Shown piece by piece: positions 1-8,260 of a stretch of DNA of 54,795 bases. The notes beneath the pieces are model-generated. The model ran no database searches. It was not told where the DNA came from and saw only the letters and a program-made list of their open reading frames with translations. The position numbers were made by a program, and so were the translations under genes. Source of the DNA: Prevotella sp. Lineage in GTDB: Bacteria; Bacteroidota; Bacteroidia; Bacteroidales; Bacteroidaceae. The DNA is taken from assembly GCA_016290175.1 (NCBI GenBank), contig JAEETD010000014.1:1-54795 (forward strand), given 5' to 3'. How positions within the stretch are numbered: position 1 is the first letter of the stretch; each line of letters opens with the position of its first letter.

Positions 1-1840
1 TCAGGTAAGCCATGTTCTTCCATGCCAGTTCAGCCTGACCGTAGATACCGTAGAGACGGCGCTTCTGAGAATACTGCTCAACAGTAGGACGCTCAGATGA
101 GTTGCTCAGGTCGAAGAAGGTCGGGATAGTCAGGTTCTCCACGTGTCCATAGAGATAGCTGCTACGACGCTCGTTGCCATTGAAACCAGCAATAGCATTG
201 ATATTGAAGTCGTTGACAGGCATATCGAAGGTTACGAAGAAGTCCTGGTTGATCTCACGCTGACGAGTGGTCTGCTGAGTCACACTACCTGTAGCACCTG
301 CAATCGTAGAGGCATCGGCGTTATAGGTATCCTTGAAGAGGCTCTCCAAGTTGGGCTCACCCTGATTACGATGACGCGTCTGTGTGTCAAGACCGAAACG
401 ATAGGTGGCCTTGAAGTAGTTCAGGAAATCGTAGTCGAGCTGCAGCTTACCATAGAAGCGCTCACTCTCCTGCTTGTGCTCGAAGTTCTCAACTACCCAA
501 TAGGGGTTGGTGATGCCGTAAGGCGTATAGTAGTAACCCGGAGTATTGAACGGGTCGTTCAGATCCTGCAACTCTGCGATACTGATATCGCGCGGGGTCT
601 GCATGATAGCGTTGTACATAGAGCTACCGCCCTGACCTGTGGTCACGAAGCTGTTCTTCTGATAGGCGTAGTTCATGTTGGCGCTGATGGTCACAGCCTT
701 TACCTTCTGGCTGGCGTTGGCAGAGAAGGTGTACTTGGTGTAGCTGTCAGCATTTGAAGGAATGATACCATCATCGTGAATCTGCGACAGGCTGACATAG
801 AAAGTGGTCAGGTCTGTAGCGTTGCTGAAAGATACGCTGTTGTTGTAACGGAAACCGGTATCGAAGTAGTCCTTCATGTTGTCCTTCATAGCGACATACG
901 ACTTCATCTTCTGTGAGTGGTCGTAGACGGCACCGTAACGGAGCATAGATCCGTCGAACTTCGGACCCCAAGAACCGTTCTCATCGTAAGTCTTGTCACC
1001 ATACCAACCCATACCGAAGTCGTTCTGGAACTGTGGCAAGCGAAGCACGCTCTCCCACTGCAGACCGCCATTGTACTCAACACCGATACCGTTCTGCTTC
1101 TTACCGGTCTTGGTGGTGATCAGGATGACACCGTTAGCAGCACGGCTACCATAGAGGGCCGTAGCAGCAGCACCCTTCAGAATGGTCATGTTCTCAACGT
1201 CGTCGGGGTTGATGGCGTTGGCACCGTTACCGAAGTCATAACCATTGTTCAGGCCATCACCTGTATAGACTGCCGAGTTGGTCATGGGAACACCGTCGAT
1301 GACATACAACGGCTGGTTGCTACCATTCAGTGAGCTGACACCACGGATGATAACCGAGTTAGAAGCACCCGGGTCACTTGATGTGGTAGAAATCTGCACA
1401 CCGGCAACCTTACCTGCCAGACCAGACATCACATCGTTCGTACGAAGCCCTGCAATATCCTCACCTTCGAGTGAGGTAGCAGAATAACCCAGAGCCTTTG
1501 CAGAACGCTTGATACCCATAGCTGTTACAACCACCTCGTCGAGGGTAGCTGCATCGGCCTTCAGGAACACGCGCATACCGTTCTTGGCGGTCACTGTCTG
1601 GGCCTCATAACCCAGATAAGAGATCGTCAGGGTCGTCTTACCATCGGGCAATGTCAGCGTAAACTTACCGTTTACATCAGTCAACATACCAGTACTGGTT
1701 CCATCCACCTTGACAGCGGCACCGATGATCGGCTGGCCGTCTTCCTGAGAATACACAGTACCAGTAACCTTTGTCTGAGCCAGTACGCTTCCTACACAGA
1801 GGAAGAGACTGACAAAAAACATAGTTAGCCTTTTTTCCAT
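1..1840 (-). CDS. SusC/RagA-family TonB-linked outer-membrane protein (C-terminus outside window)
   Basis: An open frame on the minus strand runs from ATG at 1838-1840 to the window edge, giving the first 613 residues or so. It begins with a signal peptide (MEKRLTMFFVSLFLCVGSVLAQ), followed by a carboxypeptidase-regulatory-like domain (about residues 23-90), the SusC signature TLDEVVVTAMGIKRSAKALG near residue 100, and a TonB plug domain containing VIIRGVSSLNGSNQPLYVIDGVP and GAAATALYGSRAANGVI. The rest is the start of the beta-barrel. Family members are about 1,000 residues and import oligosaccharides or peptides with a SusD lipoprotein, whose gene would lie beyond the left edge. The substrate cannot be read from this part. 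The call as SusC-like is firm. Confidence 0.95.
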   Translation of the reverse strand, partial: MEKRLTMFFVSLFLCVGSVLAQTKVTGTVYSQEDGQPIIGAAVKVDGTSTGMLTDVNGKFTLTLPDGKTTLTISYLGYEAQTVTAKNGMRVFLKADAATLDEVVVTAMGIKRSAKALGYSATSLEGEDIAGLRTNDVMSGLAGKVAGVQISTTSSDPGASNSVIIRGVSSLNGSNQPLYVIDGVPMTNSAVYTGDGLNNGYDFGNGANAINPDDVENMTILKGAAATALYGSRAANGVILITTKTGKKQNGIGVEYNGGLQWESVLRLPQFQNDFGMGWYGDKTYDENGSWGPKFDGSMLRYGAVYDHSQKMKSYVAMKDNMKDYFDTGFRYNNSVSFSNATDLTTFYVSLSQIHDDGIIPSNADSYTKYTFSANASQKVKAVTISANMNYAYQKNSFVTTGQGGSSMYNAIMQTPRDISIAELQDLNDPFNTPGYYYTPYGITNPYWVVENFEHKQESERFYGKLQLDYDFLNYFKATYRFGLDTQTRHRNQGEPNLESLFKDTYNADASTIAGATGSVTQQTTRQREINQDFFVTFDMPVNDFNINAIAGFNGNERRSSYLYGHVENLTIPTFFDLSNSSERPTVEQYSQKRRLYGIYGQAELAWKNMAYL

Positions 1841-1937
1841 AAATTCTCTCTCTTTTAGTTAATATTAAACTTATATTATATATAATAATGTACGCGCTAG
1901 TCTGGTCTTTCAGGCCAATTCTGCATATACTAGTTGG

Positions 1938-1945
1938 CAAAAGTA
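1938..1945 (-). promoter_or_regulatory. -7 element of the SusC-like gene
   Basis: The minus strand reads TACTTTTG, matching TAnnTTTG. The -33 position about 20 bp further upstream reads TTCG, a weak match to TTTG. Transcription from here would give a leader of roughly 90 nt rich in A and T before the ATG at 1840. Confidence 0.5.
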
Positions 1946-2040
1946 ATGATAAAATTGTTAAACGACGAATAAAATTATAAAAAAATCACACTTCTATGCA
2001 CGATTTTAACCTTTTTGGGCAAAAGTCTTGATATAAATCA

Positions 2041-2074
2041 ATTTGCCTACACTGCTCCGACAGTGTAGGCAAAT
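2041..2074 (-). terminator. Strong hairpin downstream of the coiled-coil lipoprotein gene
   Basis: Perfect inverted repeat: left arm ATTTGCCTACACTG (2041-2054), six-base loop, right arm CAGTGTAGGCAAAT (2061-2074). It starts 27 bp past the stop of the minus-strand lipoprotein gene and precedes the SusC leader, so it probably ends lipoprotein transcription and insulates the SusC gene. A long T-tract is lacking. Confidence 0.65.
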
Positions 2075-2101
2075 GATATCAGGTATTCTATAAGCGGGTG
2101 A

Positions 2102-2968
2102 TTACTTCACCTGAATGACGAGATACTTGCTGGTTGACCAGAAGAGGTTCGGGTCGGTGATGCGGAGCACATACTGCTTGTTAGCATCGGGAGCCAGGGT
2201 ATAAGAGCTGGACGGATGAGAGGTGAGCATCTTGGCATCCTTGCTGTAGAGCTTGATCTCCTTGTCGATGCGGATGTCGATCTTCGTGAAGTAGTCCTTG
2301 TTGAAGTCCTTCTCCAGGATCCTGGTCTTGCTGAACACACCGTCCTTGGTCAGGATGTTCTGCTTTTTGAGCTCATCCTTCGTACCGAAGACGAACCAGG
2401 CTGTATGCAACTCCTTGTCCTGCTGGCTGATGGTCTGCGACTTCTGTGTGGACTCCTCGGTGAGCTGGTTCACATCGGAATTCAGGTTAGCCACTGTCTC
2501 GTCGAGCTCGGCGATGTGGATATCCTTCTTGTCAAGTTCCTCGCGCAGTGCCTGCAGCTGGGCCTCTTTCTGCTCGAGCTGCTGCTGCATGTTGTCGATG
2601 AGCTTCTTGAGTTCCTCGCTCTTGAAGGAACTGTCGCGCAACTGCTGCTTCAGTTTGTTGATGAGTTCCTTGTTCTGACGCATGGTCTGCTGGATGAACT
2701 GCATGTTCTCCTTGATACGCTTGGCAGAATTGGTGCCCTCACCCTGCTGGGCGAGTGTGACACGGCTCTGAGCCTCGGTAATCTCGCGGAAACCTTCCTC
2801 AATGTCACCGAAGGTAGCGATCATGTCATTGATCTCAGTGTCCTTCTGGGCAATGATGGTGTTCAGTGAATCACGTAATTGAGTCATCATAAGATCCTGC
2901 TTCGGAGCATCGTTCTTACAACTAATGATGGCCAGTGCACATACGGCCAGAATTGATAATTTCTTCAT
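2102..2968 (-). CDS. Coiled-coil lipoprotein of unknown function
   Basis: 288 residues. The N-terminus MKKLSILAVCALAIISCKND is a lipoprotein signal with a lipobox ending at Cys17. Residues of about 25-190 are rich in Gln, Glu, Lys and Leu with heptad-like spacing (for example EELKKLIDNMQQQLEQKEAQ), so a long coiled coil is likely. The last 90 residues look like a small beta domain (AWFVFGTKDELKKQNILTKD and onward). No catalytic motif is visible. It follows rsmI on the same strand after a 97 bp spacer and ends at a strong hairpin. It is probably an envelope-anchored structural or scaffold protein, but this is inference from architecture only. Confidence 0.8.
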   Translation of the reverse strand: MKKLSILAVCALAIISCKNDAPKQDLMMTQLRDSLNTIIAQKDTEINDMIATFGDIEEGFREITEAQSRVTLAQQGEGTNSAKRIKENMQFIQQTMRQNKELINKLKQQLRDSSFKSEELKKLIDNMQQQLEQKEAQLQALREELDKKDIHIAELDETVANLNSDVNQLTEESTQKSQTISQQDKELHTAWFVFGTKDELKKQNILTKDGVFSKTRILEKDFNKDYFTKIDIRIDKEIKLYSKDAKMLTSHPSSSYTLAPDANKQYVLRITDPNLFWSTSKYLVIQVK

Positions 2969-2994
2969 AATGCTTTTATTTAATTAGACAATAT

Positions 2995-3067
2995 TTCGTT
3001 TTACTATTCACTTTTCACTATTCTTTTAGTCGCTTCGCTTTGTAAAAGCGCTTACGCGATTACACTA
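2995..3067 (-). repeat. Spacer with reiterated GTGAAAAGTGAATAG units after rsmI
   Basis: On the minus strand the rsmI stop codon sits in AAAAAGTGAATAG, and the following spacer again carries AGAATAGTGAAAAGTGAATAG at about 3003-3026. Related units occur at 20746-20771 and 26879-26904. See the finding on stop-codon reiterations. Confidence 0.6.
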
Positions 3068-3742
3068 TTCACTTTTTCGTCCTGCCAGGACGATGACAAT
3101 CTCCCCCTTCGGCTCTTTCTCCTTGAAATGGGCAATCACCTCGTCGAGCGAGCCACGCACGCTTTCCTCATGTATCTTCGATATCTCGCGACAGACACTC
3201 ACCTGACGGTCGCCGCCATAGACCTCGGCAAACTGCTGCAGGGTCTTCACCAAACGGAAGGGTGATTCGTAGAAGATCATCGTGCGCTCCTCGTCTTTTA
3301 ATGACAGGAGTCTGGTCTGACGACCTTTCTTCTGAGGCAGGAACCCCTCGAAGGCAAAGCGGTCGCAAGGCAAGCCACTTGATACCAAGGCAGGCACGAA
3401 GGCCGTAGCGCCTGGCAGGCACTGCACCTCGACGCCAGCCCTGACAGCCTCGCGGACGAGGAAGAAGCCGGGATCGCTGATACCGGGAGTGCCCGCATCG
3501 CTGATGAGTGCCACGTTCTCTCCCGCCAGCAGACGGTTGACAATACCGGCGCTAGTGCCATGCTCATTGAACTTATGATGGGACATCAGGGCATTCTTGA
3601 TTTCATAATGCTTCAATAAGATACCCGACGTACGAGTATCTTCTGCCAACACCAAATCCACCTCTTTCAAGATACGGACGGCACGGAAAGTCATATCTTC
3701 CATATTCCCAACAGGCGTGGGAACAATATACAATATGCCCAT
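3065..3742 (-). CDS. rsmI: 16S rRNA (cytidine1402-2'-O)-methyltransferase RsmI
   Basis: 225 residues from ATG at 3740-3742. RsmI uses S-adenosylmethionine to 2'-O-methylate C1402 of 16S rRNA. The tetrapyrrole-methylase fold signature is clear: MGILYIVPTPVGN at the N-terminus, LVLAEDTRTSG, and the glycine-rich SDAGTPGISDPG loop, followed by LPGATAFVPALVSSGLP and YESPFRL. A longer frame could use TTG at 3752-3754, but that codon lies inside the predicted -7 box of the gene's own promoter, so the ATG is preferred. Divergent from tdk. Length is slightly under the 230-290 usual for the family because the C-terminal extension is short. Confidence 0.93.
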   Translation of the reverse strand: MGILYIVPTPVGNMEDMTFRAVRILKEVDLVLAEDTRTSGILLKHYEIKNALMSHHKFNEHGTSAGIVNRLLAGENVALISDAGTPGISDPGFFLVREAVRAGVEVQCLPGATAFVPALVSSGLPCDRFAFEGFLPQKKGRQTRLLSLKDEERTMIFYESPFRLVKTLQQFAEVYGGDRQVSVCREISKIHEESVRGSLDEVIAHFKEKEPKGEIVIVLAGRKSE

Positions 3743-3751
3743 AATCGGTGG

Positions 3752-3783
3752 CAAATTTAGTCCAAATTATCATAACACACAAA
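3752..3783 (-). promoter_or_regulatory. rsmI promoter
   Basis: Minus-strand -7 TAAATTTG (3752-3759) and -33 TTTG (3780-3783) separated by 20 bp. The -7 box ends only 10 bp before the rsmI ATG, so the transcript would have a leader of a few bases at most. Confidence 0.65.
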
Positions 3784-3798
3784 AAAAACGCTAAAATC

Positions 3799-3830
3799 TT
3801 TGCAATTTTTAAAACGTATTTGTACTTTTG
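3799..3830 (+). promoter_or_regulatory. tdk promoter
   Basis: -33 TTTG (3799-3802) and -7 TACTTTTG (3823-3830) separated by 20 bp, directly upstream of the tdk ATG at 3850. It lies back to back with the rsmI promoter. Confidence 0.75.
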
Positions 3831-3849
3831 CATCAAAATTAAGAAGAAA

Positions 3850-4440
3850 ATGGCAGAAATTATCTCTGGCGAGTCTCATCGCCCTGGAAGAATAGAAGTG
3901 GTATGCGGATCAATGTTCTCGGGAAAGACGGAAGAGCTGATCCGGAGACTAAGACGTGCACAGTTCGCCAAACAGCGGGTGGAAATCTTCAAACCCGCCA
4001 TCGATGTCAGATACTCTGAAGAGGATGTCGTCAGTCATGACCAGAAACATATCCAATCCACGCCTATCGAGTCGTCGGCGAGTATCCTGCTACTGACGTC
4101 GAACATCGATGTGGTAGGCATCGACGAGGCTCAGTTCTTCGACGACGGACTGGTAGAGGTATGCAACGAGCTGGCTTATCGTGGGGTGCGTGTCATCATT
4201 GCGGGGCTCGACATGGATTTCAAGGGCATTCCCTTCGGTCCGATGCCGGCCCTCTGCGCCATTGCCGACGATGTAACGAAGGTACACGCCATCTGTGTGA
4301 AGTGCGGAAACCTGGCTTACGTCAGCCATCGTACCGTGCAGAATGACAAGCGCGTACTGCTCGGAGAAACGCAGGAATACGAGCCTTTATGCCGCGAGTG
4401 CTACCAAAAAGCGCTCCAAGAGGAGAAAGTAAAAGGATAA
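3850..4440 (+). CDS. tdk: Thymidine kinase
   Basis: 196 residues from ATG 3850, which follows a good promoter; the frame is open further upstream but that would start inside the promoter. Type II thymidine kinase phosphorylates thymidine with ATP in the salvage pathway. The P-loop GSMFSGKT is at residues 20-27, the catalytic glutamate is Glu93 in DEAQFF, and the lasso and zinc site show as CVKCG and CREC cysteine pairs near the C-terminus. Length is typical. Conditional on no other kinase nearby, this should be the cytosolic salvage enzyme. Confidence 0.96.
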   Translation: MAEIISGESHRPGRIEVVCGSMFSGKTEELIRRLRRAQFAKQRVEIFKPAIDVRYSEEDVVSHDQKHIQSTPIESSASILLLTSNIDVVGIDEAQFFDDGLVEVCNELAYRGVRVIIAGLDMDFKGIPFGPMPALCAIADDVTKVHAICVKCGNLAYVSHRTVQNDKRVLLGETQEYEPLCRECYQKALQEEKVKG

Positions 4441-4470
4441 AAGGGTAAAAAAGTAAAAAACATCCGAATA
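4438..4470 (+). repeat. Stop-codon reiterations after tdk
   Basis: After the tdk stop TAA the spacer repeats AAGGG-TAA-AAAAG-TAA-AAAA, so the stop-containing unit is copied about three times before the tRNA promoter. Confidence 0.55.
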
Positions 4471-4472
4471 AA

Positions 4473-4504
4473 TTTGGCTGTTTCACTGAAAAGTTGTACC
4501 TTTG
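4473..4504 (+). promoter_or_regulatory. tRNA-Lys promoter
   Basis: -33 TTTG (4473-4476) and -7 TACCTTTG (4497-4504), 20 bp apart. The -33 box is extended as TTTGGCTGTTTC, similar to four other promoters in the window. Confidence 0.8.
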
Positions 4505-4535
4505 CACCCGCTTTCGAAAGATTGCACCTAAGGTA

Positions 4536-4608
4536 GATCCGTTAGCTCAGTCGGTAGAGCACAACACTTTTAATGTTGGGGTCTTGGGTTCGAGCCCCAA
4601 ACGGATCA
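4536..4608 (+). tRNA. tRNA-Lys (anticodon TTT)
   Basis: Full cloverleaf of 73 nt. The acceptor arm GATCCGT pairs with ACGGATC (4601-4607). The D arm is GCTCAGTCGGTAGAGC, the anticodon stem CAACA/TGTTG encloses loop CTTTTAA with anticodon TTT at 4569-4571, and the T arm is TTGGGTTCGAGCCCCAA. CCA is not encoded. Lysine codons AAA and AAG are read. Confidence 0.97.
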
Positions 4609-4620
4609 CTCCTTCACAAC

Positions 4621-4649
4621 AAAAAAGGACACCGTCGGTGTCCTTTTTT
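4621..4649. terminator. Bidirectional intrinsic terminator between tRNA-Lys and the response regulator
   Basis: Stem GGACACC (4627-4633), loop GTC, stem GGTGTCC (4637-4643), flanked by six A on the left and six T on the right, so it can act for the tRNA on the plus strand and for the response-regulator gene on the minus strand. Confidence 0.9.
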
Positions 4650-4666
4650 GTGTTCAGCAATGAGGT

Positions 4667-5023
4667 CTATTCCCCAATGTACTTACGGATGGTCCTGATA
4701 CACAAGTCACTGCTGACAGGCTTTGACAGGAAATCGCTGCATCCTGCCTCTATAGCCAACTGGCGGTCGCTATCGAATGCATTAGCCGTCAGGGCCACAA
4801 TAGGAAGATCAGGGAGTTTCTCCTTAATAGCCTTCGTCGCTTCCAAACCATCCATGATAGGCATCTTGATATCCATCAGCACCATATCATAGATACCACT
4901 ATCCACCATGTCGACAGCCTCCTTGCCATTCTTGGCACGATCAAACGCATAGTACTTTTTCAAGATGTACGTCATCAGGATAAAGTTGCTGTCATTGTCT
5001 TCAGCTACTAAAATCTTCTTCAT
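4667..5023 (-). CDS. Stand-alone response-regulator receiver protein (CheY-like)
   Basis: 118 residues, a single receiver domain with no output domain. The acidic pocket is Glu8/Asp9, the phosphorylation site Asp51 in VLMDIKMPIMDG, the switch threonine Thr79 in ALTA, and the conserved Lys101 in FLSKP. The KMPIMDGLEATK region and the GCSDFLSKPV end resemble receivers that take phosphate from hybrid histidine kinases. No kinase gene lies next to it, so its partner is elsewhere. It may act as a phosphate shuttle or by protein-protein contact. Confidence 0.9.
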   Translation of the reverse strand: MKKILVAEDNDSNFILMTYILKKYYAFDRAKNGKEAVDMVDSGIYDMVLMDIKMPIMDGLEATKAIKEKLPDLPIVALTANAFDSDRQLAIEAGCSDFLSKPVSSDLCIRTIRKYIGE

Positions 5024-5081
5024 ATCACTCTCTTTTTTACTTATGGACAGTTTTTTGATTCATTTTTATCTTAATAATTCA

Positions 5082-5112
5082 CAAAATTACAACTTTAATT
5101 TGAAAATGCAAG
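5082..5112 (-). promoter_or_regulatory. Probable promoter of the receiver-domain gene
   Basis: Minus-strand -7 TAATTTTG (5082-5089) and a -33-like CTTG (5109-5112), 19 bp apart, about 60 bp upstream of the ATG at 5023. Confidence 0.5.
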
Positions 5113-5132
5113 TATTTCATCATTTTTTTAAC

Positions 5133-5140
5133 TAATTTTG
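5133..5140 (+). promoter_or_regulatory. -7 element of the GH51 gene
   Basis: TAATTTTG matches TAnnTTTG and lies 44 bp before the ATG at 5185. No TTTG is found at the expected -33 distance, so an activator may be needed. Confidence 0.5.
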
Positions 5141-5184
5141 CATCAGAAAAGTAAAAACTAATCACTTATAATACAAAAAAAGCA

Positions 5185-7203
5185 ATGAAATCAAGATTTT
5201 CAGCCAGTTTTATGGCTTTCGTTTTTGCCCTCACTTTGTCGGCTCAGACCCATGTGATGGAAGTGAACACAAAGAAGGTGGGCGCCCCTGTACAGCCGAC
5301 CATGTATGGCATCTTCTTTGAAGACATCAACTACGCTGCCGACGGCGGTCTGTATGCAGAGATGGTAAAGAACCGTTCGTTTGAATTCCCACAGAGTCTG
5401 ATGGGTTGGCGCGCCTACGGCAAGTTTGAGGTACGCAACGACGGTCCCTTTGAGCGCAATCCCCACTATGTACGCCTCGCCTACTCCGGTCATAACGATA
5501 AGTTCACGGGGTTGGAGAATGAAGGTTTCTTCGGCATCGCCGTGAAAAAAGACGCCACCTATCGTTTCTCTGTCTGGGCCCGTTGTCCAGAGGGAGGCAA
5601 AAGTACCCTCGAGGTGAGTCTTACAGACAATGACACGATGGATGAAGACCAGCGCTTTGCGACAGCAAAAGTGAACATCAGCGGTAAGGACTGGAAGAAA
5701 TACACCGCTGAACTGAAAGCCCCGCGTACAGAGGCGAAAGGTGCACTGCGCATCTTCCTGGCAGGCGATAAGGCGACGACAGATGTGGAGCATATCTCAT
5801 TGTTCCCCACCGACACGTGGAAAGGTCGCGAGAACGGTATGCGCAAGGATCTGGCACAGGCATTGTTTGATATGCACCCCGGTGTGTTCCGCTTCCCCGG
5901 CGGCTGTATCGTAGAGGGAACAGATCTGGATACCCGCTATCAGTGGAAGAACAGCGTGGGACCCGTGGAGAACCGTCCGCTGAACGAGAACCGCTGGCAC
6001 TATACCTTCGGACACCGTTTCTTCCCCGACTACTATCAGAGCTACGGACTCGGTTTCTTCGAGTTCTTCCAACTGTGTGAGGATTTCGGCTGTGAGGCAC
6101 TGCCCGTGATCAGCTGTGGACTGAGCTGTCAGTTCCAGAACCCCGATCCCACGAAACCCGGTGTACATGTGGCAGTCGACGATCTCGACAGCTATATTCA
6201 GGATGCCCTCGACCTGGTGGAGTTTGCCAATGGTCCTGTGGATTCGAAATGGGGTAAGGTACGTGCCGACATGGGGCATCCTGAGCCCTTCAACCTGAAG
6301 TTCCTCGCTGTGGGTAATGAGCAGTGGGACTATGATGAGCAGCACGGTGGCTATGGTCCTGTCTTCACGGAACGTCTGAAGAAGTTCAACGCCGCTCTCC
6401 GCGCAAAATATCCCGAACTGAAGCTCATCGGCACCACAGGTCCTAACTCTGAGGGCTGGGACTTTGACCTGCTGCAGCCCCGTATGAAGGAGCTGAAGGT
6501 AGACCTTTACGATGAGCATTACTACCGCAACGAACAGTGGTTCCTCTCGCATGGACTGCGTTACGACAGCTACGACCGTAAGGGTCCGAAGGTGTTTGCA
6601 GGCGAGTATGCCTGTCACGGCAGCAACAAGCATAAGTGGAATCACTACTATACCTCTTTATTAGAGGCTGCCCACATGACAGGTATCGAGCGCAATGCCG
6701 ACATCGTCCACATGGCAACCTATGCCCCACTCTTCGCCCACGTCGAGGGATGGCAATGGCGTCCGGATGCCATCTGGTTCGACAATCTCCGCATGTTCAA
6801 GTCGGTGAGCTACTATGTTCAGCAGATGTATGCCATGAATAAGGGAACTAATGTGCTGTCGCTGACGATGGACAAGAAACCCGTGGCTGGTCAGGAAGGG
6901 CAGGACGGACTTTTCGCATCCTCTGTTTTCGACCAGCAGACAGGTGAGGTGATCATCAAAGTGGTGAATACCTCAAAGACACCGCAGCCCATCAGCATCC
7001 AGCTGAACGGCATGAAGGGCGAGCGCACAGCACAGACCATTACCCTCTCGCACAACGGCATGGACGACGAAAACACGCTCGACAATCCCGAGAAGATCAC
7101 ACCGAAGAACGGCACGCTGAAACTCGATGCCGGCAAGAAGGCATCGCTGTTGCTCGATGATGTTCCCGCTTTGACATTCAGGATCTATAAAGTCACGAAA
7201 TAA
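5185..7203 (+). CDS. Secreted alpha-L-arabinofuranosidase, GH51
   Basis: 672 residues. A signal peptide (MKSRFSASFMAFVFALTLSAQ) implies export to the periplasm or surface. GH51 enzymes release terminal L-arabinofuranose from arabinoxylan, arabinan and pectin side chains with retention. The N-terminal GH51 motif MYGIFFEDINYAADGGLYAE is present; residues of about 110-205 look like an inserted carbohydrate-binding (CBM4-like) module; the barrel carries FRFPGGCIVEG, the acid/base Glu379 in VGNEQWDYD and the nucleophile Glu474 in AGEYACHG; a beta-sandwich domain closes the protein. It is transcribed alone and ends at a strong terminator (7236-7265). Family assignment is firm; substrate preference is not visible. 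Confidence 0.93.
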   Translation: MKSRFSASFMAFVFALTLSAQTHVMEVNTKKVGAPVQPTMYGIFFEDINYAADGGLYAEMVKNRSFEFPQSLMGWRAYGKFEVRNDGPFERNPHYVRLAYSGHNDKFTGLENEGFFGIAVKKDATYRFSVWARCPEGGKSTLEVSLTDNDTMDEDQRFATAKVNISGKDWKKYTAELKAPRTEAKGALRIFLAGDKATTDVEHISLFPTDTWKGRENGMRKDLAQALFDMHPGVFRFPGGCIVEGTDLDTRYQWKNSVGPVENRPLNENRWHYTFGHRFFPDYYQSYGLGFFEFFQLCEDFGCEALPVISCGLSCQFQNPDPTKPGVHVAVDDLDSYIQDALDLVEFANGPVDSKWGKVRADMGHPEPFNLKFLAVGNEQWDYDEQHGGYGPVFTERLKKFNAALRAKYPELKLIGTTGPNSEGWDFDLLQPRMKELKVDLYDEHYYRNEQWFLSHGLRYDSYDRKGPKVFAGEYACHGSNKHKWNHYYTSLLEAAHMTGIERNADIVHMATYAPLFAHVEGWQWRPDAIWFDNLRMFKSVSYYVQQMYAMNKGTNVLSLTMDKKPVAGQEGQDGLFASSVFDQQTGEVIIKVVNTSKTPQPISIQLNGMKGERTAQTITLSHNGMDDENTLDNPEKITPKNGTLKLDAGKKASLLLDDVPALTFRIYKVTK

Positions 7204-7235
7204 CGGTCACAAATAGTATCGTATTGCGAATAAAT

Positions 7236-7265
7236 CCCCGAATTGCTTGGCAGTTCGGGGATTTT
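7236..7265 (+). terminator. Intrinsic terminator of the GH51 gene
   Basis: Left arm CCCCGAATTGC (7236-7246), three-base loop, right arm GCAGTTCGGGG (7250-7260) with one G-U pair, followed by ATTTTT. It starts 33 bp past the stop codon. Confidence 0.88.
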
Positions 7266-7269
7266 TGCT

Positions 7270-7277
7270 TAATTTTG
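7270..7277 (+). promoter_or_regulatory. -7 element of metF
   Basis: TAATTTTG directly after the GH51 terminator and 10 bp before the metF ATG; a partial -33 (CTTG, 7246-7249) lies inside the terminator stem 20 bp upstream. The leader would be only a few bases. Confidence 0.5.
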
Positions 7278-7286
7278 CACCGAAAT

Positions 7287-8234
7287 ATGAGTATACTGAA
7301 CTTAGATAAAGACCGCAGACGATTTTCCTTTGAGGTGCTGCCCCCACTAAAAGGGACGGGCACCGGTAAACTATTTGCCGACATCGACAAGTTGAAAGAG
7401 TTTGATCCTGCCTATATCAACATTACAACCCACCACTCAGAGTTTGTGTACAAGGAGCTGGAGAATGGTCAGTTTGAACGGCAGAGGATTCGTCGTCGTC
7501 CTGGTACGATAGCCATCGCCGCTGCCATCCAACAACGTTACCACATCCCCGTACAGCCACACGTGATCTGCAGTGGTGCCACTATCGAGGACATCGAATA
7601 CGAACTGCTCGACCTGCAGTTCCTGGGTATCAGCGACCTGCTCCTGCTCCGTGGCGACAAGGCCAAGGAGGACAGTCGGTTTGTACCTACACCCGGAGGT
7701 CATGCCCATACCACCGAACTGATTCAACAAGTGAAGCGTTTCAACGAGGGATTCTTTGCCGATGGCACCCCTATCAAGAACCCCGGCAAGCCTTTCGATT
7801 ATGGTGTGGCATGCTATCCGGAGAAGCATGAAGAATCTCCGAACCTGGAACGCGACATGGAATATCTGAAGCAGAAGCAGGATCTCGGAGCGCAGTACGC
7901 GGTAACACAATTGTTCTTTGACAACGCGAGATATTACGACTTTGTGGAGAAGGCGCGGGCTATGGGCATTACCATTCCCATCATCCCTGGCATCAAGCCG
8001 CTGGCCAAGCTGTCGCAGCTGACTGTCGTTCCCAAGACTTTCCACTGTGACATCCCTGAGCCTCTGGCCAAGGAGATCGTGAAGTGCAAGACCGACGACG
8101 ATGCCAGACAGTTGGGCATAGAATGGACGACGGAACAATGCCGTGACCTCTATGCACATGGCGTCGACAATATTCATTTCTACACTGTATCGGCAGTGGA
8201 TAGCGTGGCGGAAGTGGCAAAGCGACTATTATGA
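7287..8234 (+). CDS. metF: 5,10-methylenetetrahydrofolate reductase
   Basis: 315 residues from ATG 7287; a longer frame with a TTG start at 7224 is rejected because it begins inside the preceding terminator. MetF reduces methylene-tetrahydrofolate to 5-methyl-tetrahydrofolate using FAD, supplying methionine synthase. Typical features: RRRFSFEVLPPLKG near the N-terminus, PHVICSGATIEDIEYEL, DLLLLRGDK, YGVACYPEKHEE, GAQYAVTQLFFDN and IPIIPGIKPL. First gene of metF-holB-ricT-gldH, all closely spaced on the plus strand. Confidence 0.96.
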   Translation: MSILNLDKDRRRFSFEVLPPLKGTGTGKLFADIDKLKEFDPAYINITTHHSEFVYKELENGQFERQRIRRRPGTIAIAAAIQQRYHIPVQPHVICSGATIEDIEYELLDLQFLGISDLLLLRGDKAKEDSRFVPTPGGHAHTTELIQQVKRFNEGFFADGTPIKNPGKPFDYGVACYPEKHEESPNLERDMEYLKQKQDLGAQYAVTQLFFDNARYYDFVEKARAMGITIPIIPGIKPLAKLSQLTVVPKTFHCDIPEPLAKEIVKCKTDDDARQLGIEWTTEQCRDLYAHGVDNIHFYTVSAVDSVAEVAKRLL

Positions 8235-8260
8235 ATTATGCATTATAAATCATGCATTGG
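8232..8260 (+). repeat. ATTATGCATTAT-type reiteration joining metF and holB
   Basis: After the metF stop TGA the spacer reads ATTATGCATTATAAATC and the next ATGCATTGG supplies the holB start codon, so part of the repeat has become coding. The same unit recurs at 21786-21812 and 25905-25930. Confidence 0.55.

Noticed and set aside
143..1333. Plus-strand open frames of 204 and 138 residues
   Set aside because: Both are antisense to the SusC-like gene, whose signal peptide, plug domain and signature are unmistakable.
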